From the NCBI GenBank assembly GCA_001687465.1, contig LVLI01000559.1, positions 1 through 21,317 on the forward strand: a stretch of DNA of 21,317 nt, given 5' to 3'. Position numbers and translations under genes: made by a program. The notes beneath the pieces are model-generated. The model was not told where the DNA came from and did not search any database. It saw only the letters and a list, made by a program, of their open reading frames with translations. This document shows positions 1 to 10,024 of this stretch, piece after piece; within the stretch, counting starts at the first letter, position 1; each line of letters opens with the position of its first letter. This stretch comes from Halocafeteria seosinensis. Taxonomy: Eukaryota; Sar; Bigyra; Bicosoecida.

Positions 1-353
1 CATTCCCTGCTTGTTCTGCTATACCGGAAAGAGTATTCAGCGTCGGAGGTTGGACGCAGAGTTCTGGAAGACAGCGAATGCATGCCCGTACTCTCAACAA
101 TGTCCTTGTCCTTCGACGTTTCTGGCTTGGATGGCTTAACTGTAGTAAAAGGCTTCCGGAATCGCCTACAAAGGAGGGTCAATTGTTGTTGTTTGGTCAA
201 TTAGACGTCGCAGGATGTAACAATGATGCGGATGAGAATCCCATTGAGAAAGCTGAGACCGAGACTCTGTCTGTGGGCGCTGAGGAGAGATTGAGCTCGA
301 CTGAGGGCCAGTTCCAACTAGAACTTCCACATATTCCCATTTTTTATCAATGA
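1..353 (+). CDS. hAT-family transposase, C-terminal fragment (5' part outside window)
   Basis: The frame is open from the window edge (first full codon at 3) to a TGA at 351-353. Its first ~45 residues match the hAT C-terminal dimerisation domain: a Pro-Ala-x-Ser-Ala stretch, then ERVFSVGGW, a basic spacer, and LNNVLVLRRFW. This corresponds to the conserved pattern of small residues, then ERVFS.xG, then R..L......L..LR..W found in the dimerisation region of hAT transposases. The remaining ~70 residues are acidic and not recognised. The first ATG in the fragment (78) is internal to the domain, so it is not the gene start. The DDE catalytic part would lie to the left, so I cannot say whether the copy is intact. 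Just downstream is GC-rich sequence and a probable terminal inverted repeat, consistent with the 3' end of an autonomous element or its relic. Confidence 0.8.
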   Translation, partial: FPACSAIPERVFSVGGWTQSSGRQRMHARTLNNVLVLRRFWLGWLNCSKRLPESPTKEGQLLLFGQLDVAGCNNDADENPIEKAETETLSVGAEERLSSTEGQFQLELPHIPIFYQ

Positions 354-382
354 AACATCGTTTACCATTACAATATGAGCTT

Positions 383-535
383 TATTAGGTCCTAATAGGT
401 CCTAATACCCCTTGGAAGAGAATTTGTGAAGATGGGGTAGGCACAGGCACAGGGCACGAGGCACGGACCCCGTGTGCCGTGAAAAATGGCCGGGCACGCG
501 CAGGGGTCGTGTGCCACCGACGTGCCCCAACACTG
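383..535 (+). mobile_element. Putative right (3') end of the hAT element with subterminal repeats
   Basis: After the transposase stop there is a direct repeat of TAGGTCCTAA (near 386-406). It is followed by a GC-rich block (430-530) crowded with GGCAC, GTGCC and GGGCAC words in both orientations, a texture common in hAT subterminal regions. The block ends in CCCAACACTG at 526-535, whose reverse complement CAGTGTTGGG looks like a hAT terminal inverted repeat beginning CAGTG. The next 8 bp, GGCAGGAA (536-543), would be the target-site duplication. The left end is outside the window, so neither the inverted repeat nor the duplication can be confirmed here. Confidence 0.5.
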
Positions 536-570
536 GGCAGGAAGTTCAGCTGGAGCGCGGTTGCACCATC

Positions 571-2044
571 ATGCAAGCGTATACGCACCGGAATTGGTAT
601 CCCTCCGTGCAGGTAGAGAGCAGTGGATCCTCTGTTCCTTATGTTAGAATGAATGAAACAGAGAGTGTCAAAATGACGGAAGAAAAGCCCCAGAAAAAAC
701 GGCAAGGACTGTACAAACAGCATAAAGTGTTCGAAGGCTGTCTACATACCCTGTTAGGACTTCTCTGTGTGTGGGTGCCATACATATACAGATATGAGCT
801 AAATATCATTGGACTCTTTGCGGGATGTCTGGTGTTTGTACACTTCTGGGTTACGGCCGTGAAATACACCTCCAAGAAATTCGGGGAAGCAGTATCGAAC
901 TGGCTGTATGCCAAAGGCGTACTGGATCGTAAGCCACTCAGCAGTCGCTCTCAAATGTTGAAATGGCAGGACCAGTCTTGGCAATGGGCTATTCATGTCT
1001 CTATGACATGCGCTGAGGTAAGTCCTAGGTATTTGGCTCGCAAAGGAATATTTCCTGGTCAAACAGTAAGTTAACGTCTCTGCAGATTTACGTCCTCTGG
1101 GACGAACCAATGTGGTACAAGGATCGGATGTTCCTCGCCTGGGATCCGCACCCTAACGAACAGTATAAAGTCATGAAGACTAGCATGAAAGTTTTGTACA
1201 TTCTGCAATTGGTAAGCTCCTCGCCAGCAGAATGGCTGAATGCCGTGTCTTAGAACCAGACGTAACTTCTTGTTTAGAGCAGGCAATATGGATATATACA
1301 TGTTTCATGCACGCAATGGAGCCTGTTCGAAACAGAAGGAAGGACTACCATATGATGTATGTGCATCATTTGGTGACAATAATGGTACGTTAAACTGCTG
1401 TGTGTGATATTCATTGTCTCGTTCTGTACACTGAGGTTGCCTTGCAGCTTGTGGCCGGATCCGCTTCATGCAACTACTATCGCATTGGCCTGCTAGTATT
1501 GTATATTCATGATGCTTCAGATATCTTTATAGATACCATGAAGATGGCAAACTACATGAAGTGTGACGGCAAGAAAGCGTGCTTCTTCGTCGAAATCTCG
1601 TTCGTTGCCAATCTGCTTGCATGGGTCTACTATCGGCTGTACATTTTCCCCTTCTACATTATCCATAGTGCACTATTTGGAGGTCACACAATGGTTGGAA
1701 ACACACCAGAACCGGGAAACGTCTGGAAATATCCATTTGTCGAAAATTTGCCGTGGTACTTGCACCATTCGGCCTTGTTGATGTCCCTGGTCGTCATGCA
1801 CGTTTTCTGGTTCTATATCCTGGTCAAGATATTGGTAAAGATTGTCCTTGCTGATCGAAGGGAAGCGTCCCGTTCTGAATACGAAGGAGAAAGTTCAGAT
1901 AATGAAGAAGACGGGCAAGAAGTGGAGAAGGAAAATAGTGCTCCATCCAAGCAAACGACAGCATCCAAACCTGGGGACTCCGAGGAGTCTCCCGAGGCCC
2001 CAACAAGACGAGCGCGCAGACGGCAACATACCCGGAAGGAGTAA
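571..2044 (+). CDS. LAG1/TLC-domain ceramide synthase
   Basis: Likely acyl-CoA-dependent ceramide synthase of the ER membrane, joining a fatty acyl-CoA to a sphingoid base. Exons: 571-1017, 1086-1211, 1283-1384, 1448-2044; introns are 68, 71 and 63 nt, all phase 0, giving 423 aa. The TLC domain carries the Lag1p motif: RRKDY then HHLVT (His-His at 219-220), followed by YIHDASD (Asp247, Asp250). These are the conserved active-site histidines and acidic residues of ceramide synthases. Several hydrophobic segments span roughly residues 80-375, and the tail is acidic then very basic. No homeobox is present. The third exon could start at 1280 instead of 1283 (one extra Gln). ATGs at 649 or 673 are alternative starts. 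The start codon lies only 35 bp from the putative hAT end. It converges on the Der gene with 20 bp between stop codons. Confidence 0.88.
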
Positions 2045-2064
2045 CTCTACCTCTCCAGTAGTTC

Positions 2065-4339
2065 TTACAAGGGATGTACTCTTTGATCTGAGCTCTTGTT
2101 TTTCTCTCTATTCCGCTGTGAATAGGGGTTCGTTGACGTTCGCGGGAGCAGCCGTAATGGAACCCCATACAACCCGAATTCCTGTCTCACGGCGTTCTTC
2201 AGGAATCTCAAGTATTCGTCGGGGAGATCATCGCGATTAGCGAAAAGAGCAAACGTCGGTGGCCGCACGTTAATCTGAGAGAAATATTTCAGCTTTATGG
2301 GAACGGCTCGGCTGCCCTTCCCATTCGGGCCTTTCAAATTTTTGTACCTCGCAGGCGGGGGATGATGCTTTGAGACTTGCTTTAACCATCTATTTAAATA
2401 GCCTGTCGGGACTCGAAGGTTCCATCTCTCGAATGCTCGCATTACAGCCGGCATTAAAGAAGACATGCCCGTGCCTTCGGTCGCGGATAAGTGTTCCACC
2501 TCCAAGCCTTTGCAGTCAGGTAGCAATCTGTCCAATGAATACTGAATATGACGCCGTATTTCTGCTTTATTCGCCACCATGTCGCTTTTGTTTAGAGCTA
2601 CAACAAGTGCACGACCTTCTTCGACGATACTGGTTGCGATCGTAACATCTTGCTTCGTGAGTCCTTGAGTAGCGTCGAGAACCAGGACGGTAATGTTCGA
2701 CAATGCTAGTGCCCGTTTTGCCTGGCCAATGGATTTTCCTTCCACCTCTGGCCTTACATCGAACGTCCTGAACCTTCGCATACCAGCTGTATCCACCAAC
2801 TGGAACTCTTGCCCTTTCCATTCCCATCGAATCTCTGTAGCATCTCTAGTTAGTCCAGCTTCCGGCCCTGTGAGGACCCTAGATCTGTTGATTAATTTGT
2901 TGAGCAGAGTGGATTTTCCTACATTTGGTCGACCGACTATAGCAACGTTGATCGGCTTTTCTAACTTCCGTTGTTGGACCTGCTCTTTTCTCAGCCCGCT
3001 ACGGCTCGGTCGTGAAGGTCCAACTACTACATTCCCACTTCCATCCACAAGACTGCCGTCATCCGTTCTTCGTATGTCCAGAGATTCTTTTTCGGTAGTC
3101 TCAGTACCGATTTCAATCGGAGACTGTTCGATGGGCTCAGTCTTAATCTGCTCCTCTTGCGTGGATTCCTCGGAGGTGTGCCGGCAGTCGTTTCTTTCTT
3201 GCCCACCTCGTGTAGCATATGGGTAAAAGGCATCAAAGCTGCATCATCATCATTTCGATGCAACCCAAAAGTCATGCACCGCCACATGTCTCTAAGAATC
3301 TACACTCAACCGAATTCCACCACTTACAGACTACTCATTCCATCACCATGCTCTGCTGACACAGGTACCGGATCTCCAAGGCCAAGACGATACGCCTCAC
3401 TCGTGAACTGGACGAAAGTTGAACGTGATGAGCACTAATGTACCGCAGTGCACCCTGCTGAAACATTCTAGCTTACATCCAACCAGTCATCTTCTTCAAG
3501 TAAACGATTAATCATAGATTCTGCTTTGTTCGCCACTAGAAGTATATTATCGGAAAGACCCAAATCGTGTAGCCACCTGCAGCTCACCATAGCAAACACA
3601 TAGTCTGTTCATCAACGGCAAGACCGGAAGAAGCTATGATACGCACTTTGCTATCCTTCCGTCTTCAGGAGAGAGTCCGTCTTTGGCCGATACAGTAAAC
3701 ACGATCACATCTGCCTGTTTAATTGCTTCTACAGTGTGTTGCATCATTCGATTTCCGAGACTGCGGCGAACTTCGAGGAGATGAGAGTCCAAGCAACTCG
3801 AAGAGTACAGGCAAGCAACTCATACCTCTCCTTTCCGAACGTATGTTCGAGTCCTCCGGTGTCCATCATCGTAAATTCCATTCCAGCCAGATACCCCTGC
3901 ATTGGAAGTGTGTCAACTGCGCAAAAGAAAACACAACACCATCTTCTAGCCAACGACGTACTCTAGCCTCTTTGACATCTCTCGTCGTTCCCGGTTGAGC
4001 ATGCGTTATGGCGATGTGCTTACGAGCTAATCGATTGAACAGACTTGATTTACCCACATTGGGTCGTCCCACAAAGGCCACTGTAAAGTGTTTCAGATTG
4101 TCTTCCAAGGCTTCGGCGCTGTTGACGCCACCTTCTCTAAGGTCCTTTCGCTTCCGCTGGTTCCTGGCTTTCTTTGTAGGAGACGAAGAAAACTGTGAGA
4201 GCTGTACTCTTGGTAATACCCGCGATAAATGCCACTGGGAGGTAACAGCAGCAGCGTGATGGAGGGGTGGAGAAAGTGCCACCACCGCCTGCATGCGGTG
4301 ATGCAGTCGAAAACGACATGGAAGAGTAGCTCTTCTCAT
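2065..4339 (-). CDS. Der/EngA-type tandem GTPase, probably organellar
   Basis: Der (EngA) is a double-GTPase ribosome assembly factor for bacterial-type 50S subunits. Exons in transcription order: 4339-3962, 3896-3826, 3760-3647, 3576-3477, 3407-3328, 3238-2065; introns are 65, 65, 70, 69 and 89 nt, giving 638 aa. First G domain: GRPNVGKS (91-98), [18 protein letters not shown], and VANKAE as the G4 motif (Glu where Asp is usual, as I recall also in plant copies). It ends with [14 protein letters not shown]. An acidic linker follows. The second G domain has [21 protein letters not shown] and LNKSD, and then a KH-like C-terminal domain with the basic [14 protein letters not shown] stretch. The N-terminal ~60 residues are rich in Arg, Ser and Ala with few acids and look like a mitochondrial presequence; a plastid destination is not excluded. 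The first in-frame ATG is 4339. Confidence 0.9.
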
Positions 4340-4767
4340 TAAAGCTAATTCAATGGTAGAAATATACACTACGCAAACTACTGAAATCGATACTCTGTCA
4401 TCTTATAAACTGAGAATCATGTACATCACTTGTTGGTCACTCCACAACGAGCTTCACATGGGCCGCCATGGCCCATGGCCCATGATGTCATATTTAAAAT
4501 AGGCGGAGTCAGAAATCTCGCTTTTCGTTTGTTTGGTGTGTTTGAGAGATGAATACGAAAGATGCAGCTATGATCCAAGAACCAACTTAGTGAGTGACTT
4601 CATCACCGGTAACATGGCCCCTGGACTATGCAAAACCCTCAATGGACGAAACACGCCCTTCAGCAGTATACCGGCCTCCCGCTTTAGTGGGCGAGCGAGA
4701 AATATCCGCGTGTGCTTAAGGGTTTCTTGTGCTTCATATCAGTTATTTCATCGGTTCTTCTGCGAGT
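4340..4767. promoter_or_regulatory. Intergenic region: Der promoter side and PAK1IP1-like 3' flank
   Basis: No gene is supported here. Both neighbours are on the minus strand, so the left part should hold the Der promoter and 5' UTR and the right part the 3' UTR of the WD40 gene. CATGGGCC at 4457-4464 is followed by GGCCCATG at 4470-4477 and again at 4477-4484, giving an inverted and directly repeated palindromic element. It is flanked by TGATGTCA (4484-4491) and an A/T-rich TATTTAAAAT. TTATAAA near 4402 is another TATA-like word nearer to the Der start. A plus-strand open frame that begins in this region and runs into the WD40 gene is antisense to it and has no recognised content. Confidence 0.4.
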
Positions 4768-6458
4768 TCACGTTTTCCCTTGGAGCTGTTTACTCCTATA
4801 CGATGCGAAGACTTTCTTCGGCCGCTTTTTCTGTTTGCGTTTCTGACCCTGCCGTAACTTTGAGAGCTGCCGCGAATCAACGAATGACACCACTCCGTCT
4901 TTTGCCACACCCCGCGAGGACGGCTTCTCATGTTGTGGTTTTTCATTCCCCTTCTCAGCTTCTTTGCTGTTCGCTTTTGGCGTTGCAGCCTTCGCTGAAT
5001 TATTAGCCATAGGGGCTGTCTTTTGTTTTTTGCTTTGTTTCGTACTCTTTTTCCCATTAACGACGGGTGTTGGCTCTTCCTCCTTGGCGGCCTTTCGTTT
5101 CTTGGCCGCATTAGATGCCTCTTTGGCAGCCTGCTTCTTAGACTCGATATGTTGAGGAATGATTAAAGAAGTTGCGAGAGCTGTTACCCTGCTATCCGCA
5201 GCCGATAGTAATGTACATATCGGTTGTAATCCTTCGGCTGTAGGCTCTACCACGAGAGCATTTCCGAACTCATCCGTAGTAACAGCCTGTTCTACCGGAT
5301 GTTCCTTTAGTTTCTTGAGATTCATAATTGCTGAATTTTCATCTTCCCTGAGAAAGTGGAGGGCGTCCCACAGTGCAACGATGCCGTCGGAATCGACAGA
5401 AACAATATACCTGTCCGCATTCCCAATTCCTATACCTTCTAATTCACGCTTCTTGCCTAGTGCACTTGAAACAGCGTCGTAGTCAAATACCGGCCTATAA
5501 GTCTTCGTCTGCTCCGTATTTTGCGGCGGCGGGTTATCTATCAGTCCTATATTTCGGATTCGTTTCCTGTGACCCGTCTTTACTACTCGAAGTATACTTC
5601 CTAGTTCCAGGTCACACACGCGGAAAGCACAGTCCTCACAGCCAAGGACGAGCATTCGGTCTGAAAGAAAAACGCTGTCGCGAATTTTCGATGAAACGCA
5701 TAGTGATTTTACTGCTTTCCCGGTGTCTGCTGCGTATACTTGAACAGATTTATCAAATTGCACTACGAATATTTCACAATGAGGAGACCAGATAACCCTT
5801 TTAGGAATCTGAGACAGTTTGGTTTTATATGCAGGTCGTCCCTTGGTCAAGTCCCACAGGATCAGTGATCGGTCTCCACTAACTGAAAGAGCCAATCGCC
5901 CCGAATTGTGTACTGCTATGTCATTGACTACTCCTTTATGTTCTCCCCGTACTGTGTGAAGACACAACCAATCGTGACACCTCCAGATGCATATCGTCCC
6001 ATCTTTGCTTCCCGAAAGCGCATTCGTCGCCCCAAAGAATTCCAATGCGTGTACCTCATCTGTGAAAGTATCATAACGGAGAACACGAGTGATTATGCAT
6101 GGCAATATAGCAAGAGACGGACTCCGTTCATTCCCCCTCACCTTGATGCTCCATAAGGGAGCCGACTTCCTTTCCAGACTGAAGGTTATACACTCTGTAG
6201 ACACATACTCAATAATCTAACAGGGCACAGTATTTGATTTTCATGTGGCTGAACGCACTTAATGGTCTCATCTGAACCTGCCGTCAGCAAGACTGTGGCC
6301 TTGGCTCGATCCATACAGACATCCCGTACACAGCCATCATGGCCGTGGAACGCGTACCGCAGGACGAGTGTCCGAGGATGTTCCTTATCAATCGACTCCC
6401 AACCTATGAGGTTCCCCTCATAGGAACCGAGAGCGATACGTATCATCGTGGACGCCAT
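4768..6458 (-). CDS. PAK1IP1/MAK11-like WD40 ribosome biogenesis protein
   Basis: A WD40 protein, most like PAK1IP1 (yeast MAK11), a nucleolar factor for 60S subunit assembly. Exons in transcription order: 6458-6259, 6194-6142, 6059-4768; introns are 64 and 82 nt, giving 514 aa. Diagnostic features are the early repeat ending TAGSDETIKVYNL, then GSKDGTICIW, a repeat with HKGVVNDIAVHNSGRLALS and SGDRSLILWDL, and WSPHCEIFVVQFD. This is the same order and spacing as the animal protein. The last ~150 residues are Lys-rich with many KK/KR runs, typical of a nucleolar protein. They make it longer than the human protein (about 390 aa). The 53-nt middle exon restores the beta-propeller between two in-phase splice junctions. 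The start ATG at 6458 faces that of the TPR/F-BAR gene across 117 bp. Confidence 0.87.
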
Positions 6459-6575
6459 GCTCCTGTAACAAAGGAATAACAATACTGCCTGAATTGTCGG
6501 ATTTGTTTGTTTAGCAAGGTTAATCAGAGGGTATTTACTTGCATTTATTTACTTGTGTGTATAAGTGAAGGGGTA
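6459..6575. promoter_or_regulatory. Short divergent intergenic region (bidirectional promoter)
   Basis: The 117 bp separating the ATGs of the minus-strand WD40 gene and the plus-strand TPR/F-BAR gene must contain both 5' UTRs and both core promoters. The sequence is A/T-rich with T-rich runs and no clear TATA box in either direction. In-frame codons upstream of 6576 contain no ATG, which supports 6576 as the plus-strand start. Confidence 0.45.
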
Positions 6576-9500
6576 ATGGGCGAAGAAGAAGAGAATAGTA
6601 ATACTGCCTCTGGTAGTAGCACCGGCTCAACCACAACAACAAGTGTGGAGATGACAGTCTCTGGCTCTTCGTCAGGTACCGCCTCCCCTCCAAATACATC
6701 GACTTCATTGGCTACAGCACGCACCATTGCAGCTACGAGAGGGACGAGAACTTCGAGCAATAGCTCGTCTCGATCGGATGAATCCAAAAAGAAAATGGAA
6801 TCACAACCTATACAGGCTCAGAAAGTCCTGCGGGAAGGCTTATCTTTAATACAGAGCAATCAATTGGAGGAGGCAGAGAATCGTTTGATCAATGCTGTAT
6901 CTATGACGGACGCCGTAGGAGATGAAATTGCCCAAGCTTATGCGGTACGTAACATGGTGATCCTCTCGTTTTGTCATGGTGATATTTTGACGTCCGCCTG
7001 TTGTGTGGTATCCAGTTTGGAGCCCTCGGTGTCGTGTATTACAAGACCGGCCACAAGGATAGCGGCTTCTCTTTCCACGCAAAATCCCTCGAACAAGCAC
7101 AGCAGTGCATCGATGTGGACCAGGAGGCTTCATCATTGCTCATACTGGGGGCGTTGTCATTGGAATTGGGGCGTAAACAGGATGCGGGAGAATATCTTAA
7201 CGAGTTTATCGCAAAGTCACCACATGCTAAGGCTTCGGAATTAGCCCAAAAGTGGATGAAAAGGAATGGGTTGAGAATTGTAGCAAACCAAAGGTTTTCG
7301 GAAAGTGTGGTTTCTGTCAATCCCCGTAAAACACAGGAGGAAGTCGAAGAGGATACAGCACCCGAAGATCTCGACGAGGTCACGGTCGGTGAGTTGATGG
7401 ATGCAGATGTAGAGAAGCATATACAGCAAATAGATAGAAGGTGGAAGGAACGAGAAGAAAGCTGTCAAACGGAGTATTTGGAACGAAAATTTGAAAACCT
7501 CTACTTTGAAGATGTGCTGAAATATTGCGAGTCGGAAATTGAGGCGCTGTCCCGGATACAAGAACTCTTCCATACCAGAGCAGCAGCGGAAAGGAAGTAT
7601 GCCCAGCAGCTGGAATCTATGTCGAATGTTACTTCAGAAAGTTCAAAATCCAATGTAGGTGGGCTCATGTCCGCTCTGGGTGCCGCTTTCACAACCAGAT
7701 TGCCAGACTCTTCTCACAAGACTTCGCCAATGTCAAGAGATATCCTAGAGCCTGAGACCAATTGCTCAGACACAAGGGAACAGGCTATTCATCGCTACCA
7801 GTCTACATGTCGTGCTGTAAGTGCAAGTGTGTAAGCGTTCCTGGCCATGGTTCCCTGTTAGGTAATCGGTGAATTTTTGTACCCTCAGAAAGCGCAAAAG
7901 CGCAAACAGGCTGCTACTCGATTCGAAGAGTGGGAAACGAAGCTACGTACCACCCGCCAGAAGCATGAGGAAACACTAAGAAGGTACGTTGCTGCAGCCT
8001 AAAAGCTCGTATTCGCTTAGTCTACTTTTATCGCTTCTGTCTGTCGGAACTCAGATTCTCGAAGGACGGAAAAGAAGCAGTGAAGAACATAAGTAATTCT
8101 ATCAAAGCCCTGAGCAAAGGGAGAAAACGTTTGAATAGCTCTCGTAAGGAGCTTGATGAAGCCCAGCTTCATTTTGATGCTATCAAGTCTGCGTTGAAGA
8201 ACGCCCAAGCTGCTCTCGACGATTACAACAGTAACGAGAATAGAGAGTCGGATCCTTCCGAGTCGCGTTCCTATCAGAACATCTTAGATCAAATAAATAC
8301 GATAACGCAAGAATATCGAAAGAGGGAGAAACCCTACAAACAGGCCGAAGCTGCCGTCGAACACGCAGAGGAACATGTTCGAAAACTGGGCAGTGAGTTA
8401 GTTAAACACAGAAGAAATCGGGACCAATTGTTTTATCAATTGGCTATTCAGCTACAAAGCTCCAGCGAGGAGCGGCAAATTCTCATTGCCAGATCGATGA
8501 GAGTATTTTCTGAAGTTGATTGCAGCATTAATGCCGAAGACGCATACCAGGGCCAACTTGCATGGAATGAGCTTCGATTCGTAAATCCCAGTAGCAACAT
8601 TCGCCTGTTCGTTCACCGTGCGCAAGTGAAACACATTCTTCATGAGCAGACGTTACGTATCATTCAAGATCAAAAGGCAATACAGAGACAAGTTGAAGAG
8701 GGGCGTACGGAACACAATGAGAACCCACATGGAGTCAGTGGTCGTTCGAGTAAGGAAGGCGGTCGGGGCGAAAAGTCAATGACGTCGCGTTTATCCTCCT
8801 TGAAACAAGCAGCGGTGCCATCCATTGAGGATAATCGACAACAAGAAGCTGATTCAGACCAACGCATTGCAATGTCCATCCACGCCGTACCAGCTCTTGC
8901 AAATACCGAGGAGGATAACAGTATGAATGTAATTCCAGAAAGATTGCCCGAATCCACCCGCCAATTCCGAACAGAAGCCCATATAAACAGAGAAGTGGAG
9001 TATCGTCCTCTGGTGAAAAAGTGGATCTCAGACGTTTTCCATGGAACCGGAAGTGAAACGTGGGATGTCAACTCAAACGAAGTGCAAATACTTGGTAGCT
9101 CTCCGGACGACATCCCTACTATGAACACAGCACCCTTGTTTCGGACACCTGCGGGCAGAGCTCTATTTTTGCGTTATTTGAACACTTATCGCGGCAAACA
9201 AATGGATGTTAATGAGCACTCGATGAGTGGTTTTGATAGATTGGTACAGATCATGTCGTGGTTTTTGGATGCATGCTTGGAACAAAGCGACGTTGCATCC
9301 GCGAAGATGGCAATGATCCTCTCTGAAACATTTTACACTTGCCTTAACGAAAGATCAGAAGGACGGAGACGATACATTCAGGAAGGAGTCAAAGCTCATC
9401 CAATATGGCTTCGACAACAATTTTGGGAGGAAGCATTCTACCGTTCGGTACGAGAAGACGCAGAAAAAGTTTTCAACCGGCATGCTGCAACTGCCACTAC

Positions 9501-9891
9501 GCTTTGGGGGACTAACGTCGGTGCCAATGACTCGGATGACGAAAGCACAGAAGGGCGTTCAGCTAAGAAGAGTGAACAGCATTCTGAAGGTGAATCGAGT
9601 TCTCGGGAGTACAGCGTCCCTCAAATAATGCCCGGCTCCGAGGACTGGGGTTACACCTATTTACAGATTTTATTCGGCAACCTGGGCTCGTATGCCATGA
9701 ATATGGTGAACTTCGGAATGCCTTTGCAAGAGGCGAAACGCACGGTGCGTCGCTTAGCAAAGGGAAATCATTTGCCTGCATCGATGTTGAACGACGTGTT
9801 AGAAAACATGGATTCAATCAGTGCCGCCAACCAATCGAAACCTACCTCGTCTTCACAGCCGCCGACTCAAGAAGCGGGATCTAGCGAGTAA
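6576..9891 (+). CDS. TPR + F-BAR-like coiled coil + SBF2 (KIAA0513-type) domain protein
   Basis: Exons: 6576-6944, 7016-7816, 7889-7983, 8055-9891; introns are 71, 72 and 71 nt, giving 1033 aa. After a Ser/Thr-rich low-complexity start, residues ~74-170 form TPR-like helices (REGLSLIQSNQLEEAENRL and YYKTGHKDSGFSFHAKSLE). From ~277 a long charged helical region begins with a segment resembling an FCH/F-BAR start (RIQELFHTRAAAERKYAQQL) and continues to ~635, interrupted by a Ser-rich loop. Residues ~740-895 resemble the SBF2 domain of KIAA0513: VKKWISDVF, a central F..ALNMLE-like helix, then EGVKAHPIWLRQQFWEEAF. The C-terminus (LFGNLGSYAMNMVNFGMPL) fits the end of that family too. F-BAR proteins bind and curve membranes, so a trafficking or cytoskeletal role is an inference. 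The F-BAR call is weaker than the SBF2 call. Confidence 0.75.
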
Positions 9892-10024
9892 TCGATGTAA
9901 CGAAAATAGAGAAAACAAACTCTGTCGCATAAGTTGTATTGTTTCATTCATTGCGTCTGTTGCTCCTTTTTTACTGTTTCTGAGTTCTGAACGAAGGTGC
10001 GCGTGTGGTATTTCGTCAACAACA

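Noticed and set aside
3027-3287. Minus-strand open frame overlapping the Der linker
   Set aside because: It lies in another frame. The spliced Der frame from 3238 reads through the region and joins the two G domains correctly.
4533-5006. 157-codon plus-strand open frame
   Set aside because: Most of it is antisense to the Lys-rich tail of the PAK1IP1-like gene, and the product shows no family features.
5373-5795. 140-codon plus-strand open frame
   Set aside because: It is antisense to WD40 coding sequence that matches its family throughout.
6507-6575. Upstream in-frame extension of the TPR/F-BAR protein resembling a signal peptide
   Set aside because: It has no ATG (it starts at TTG), and the protein looks cytosolic, so 6576 is preferred.
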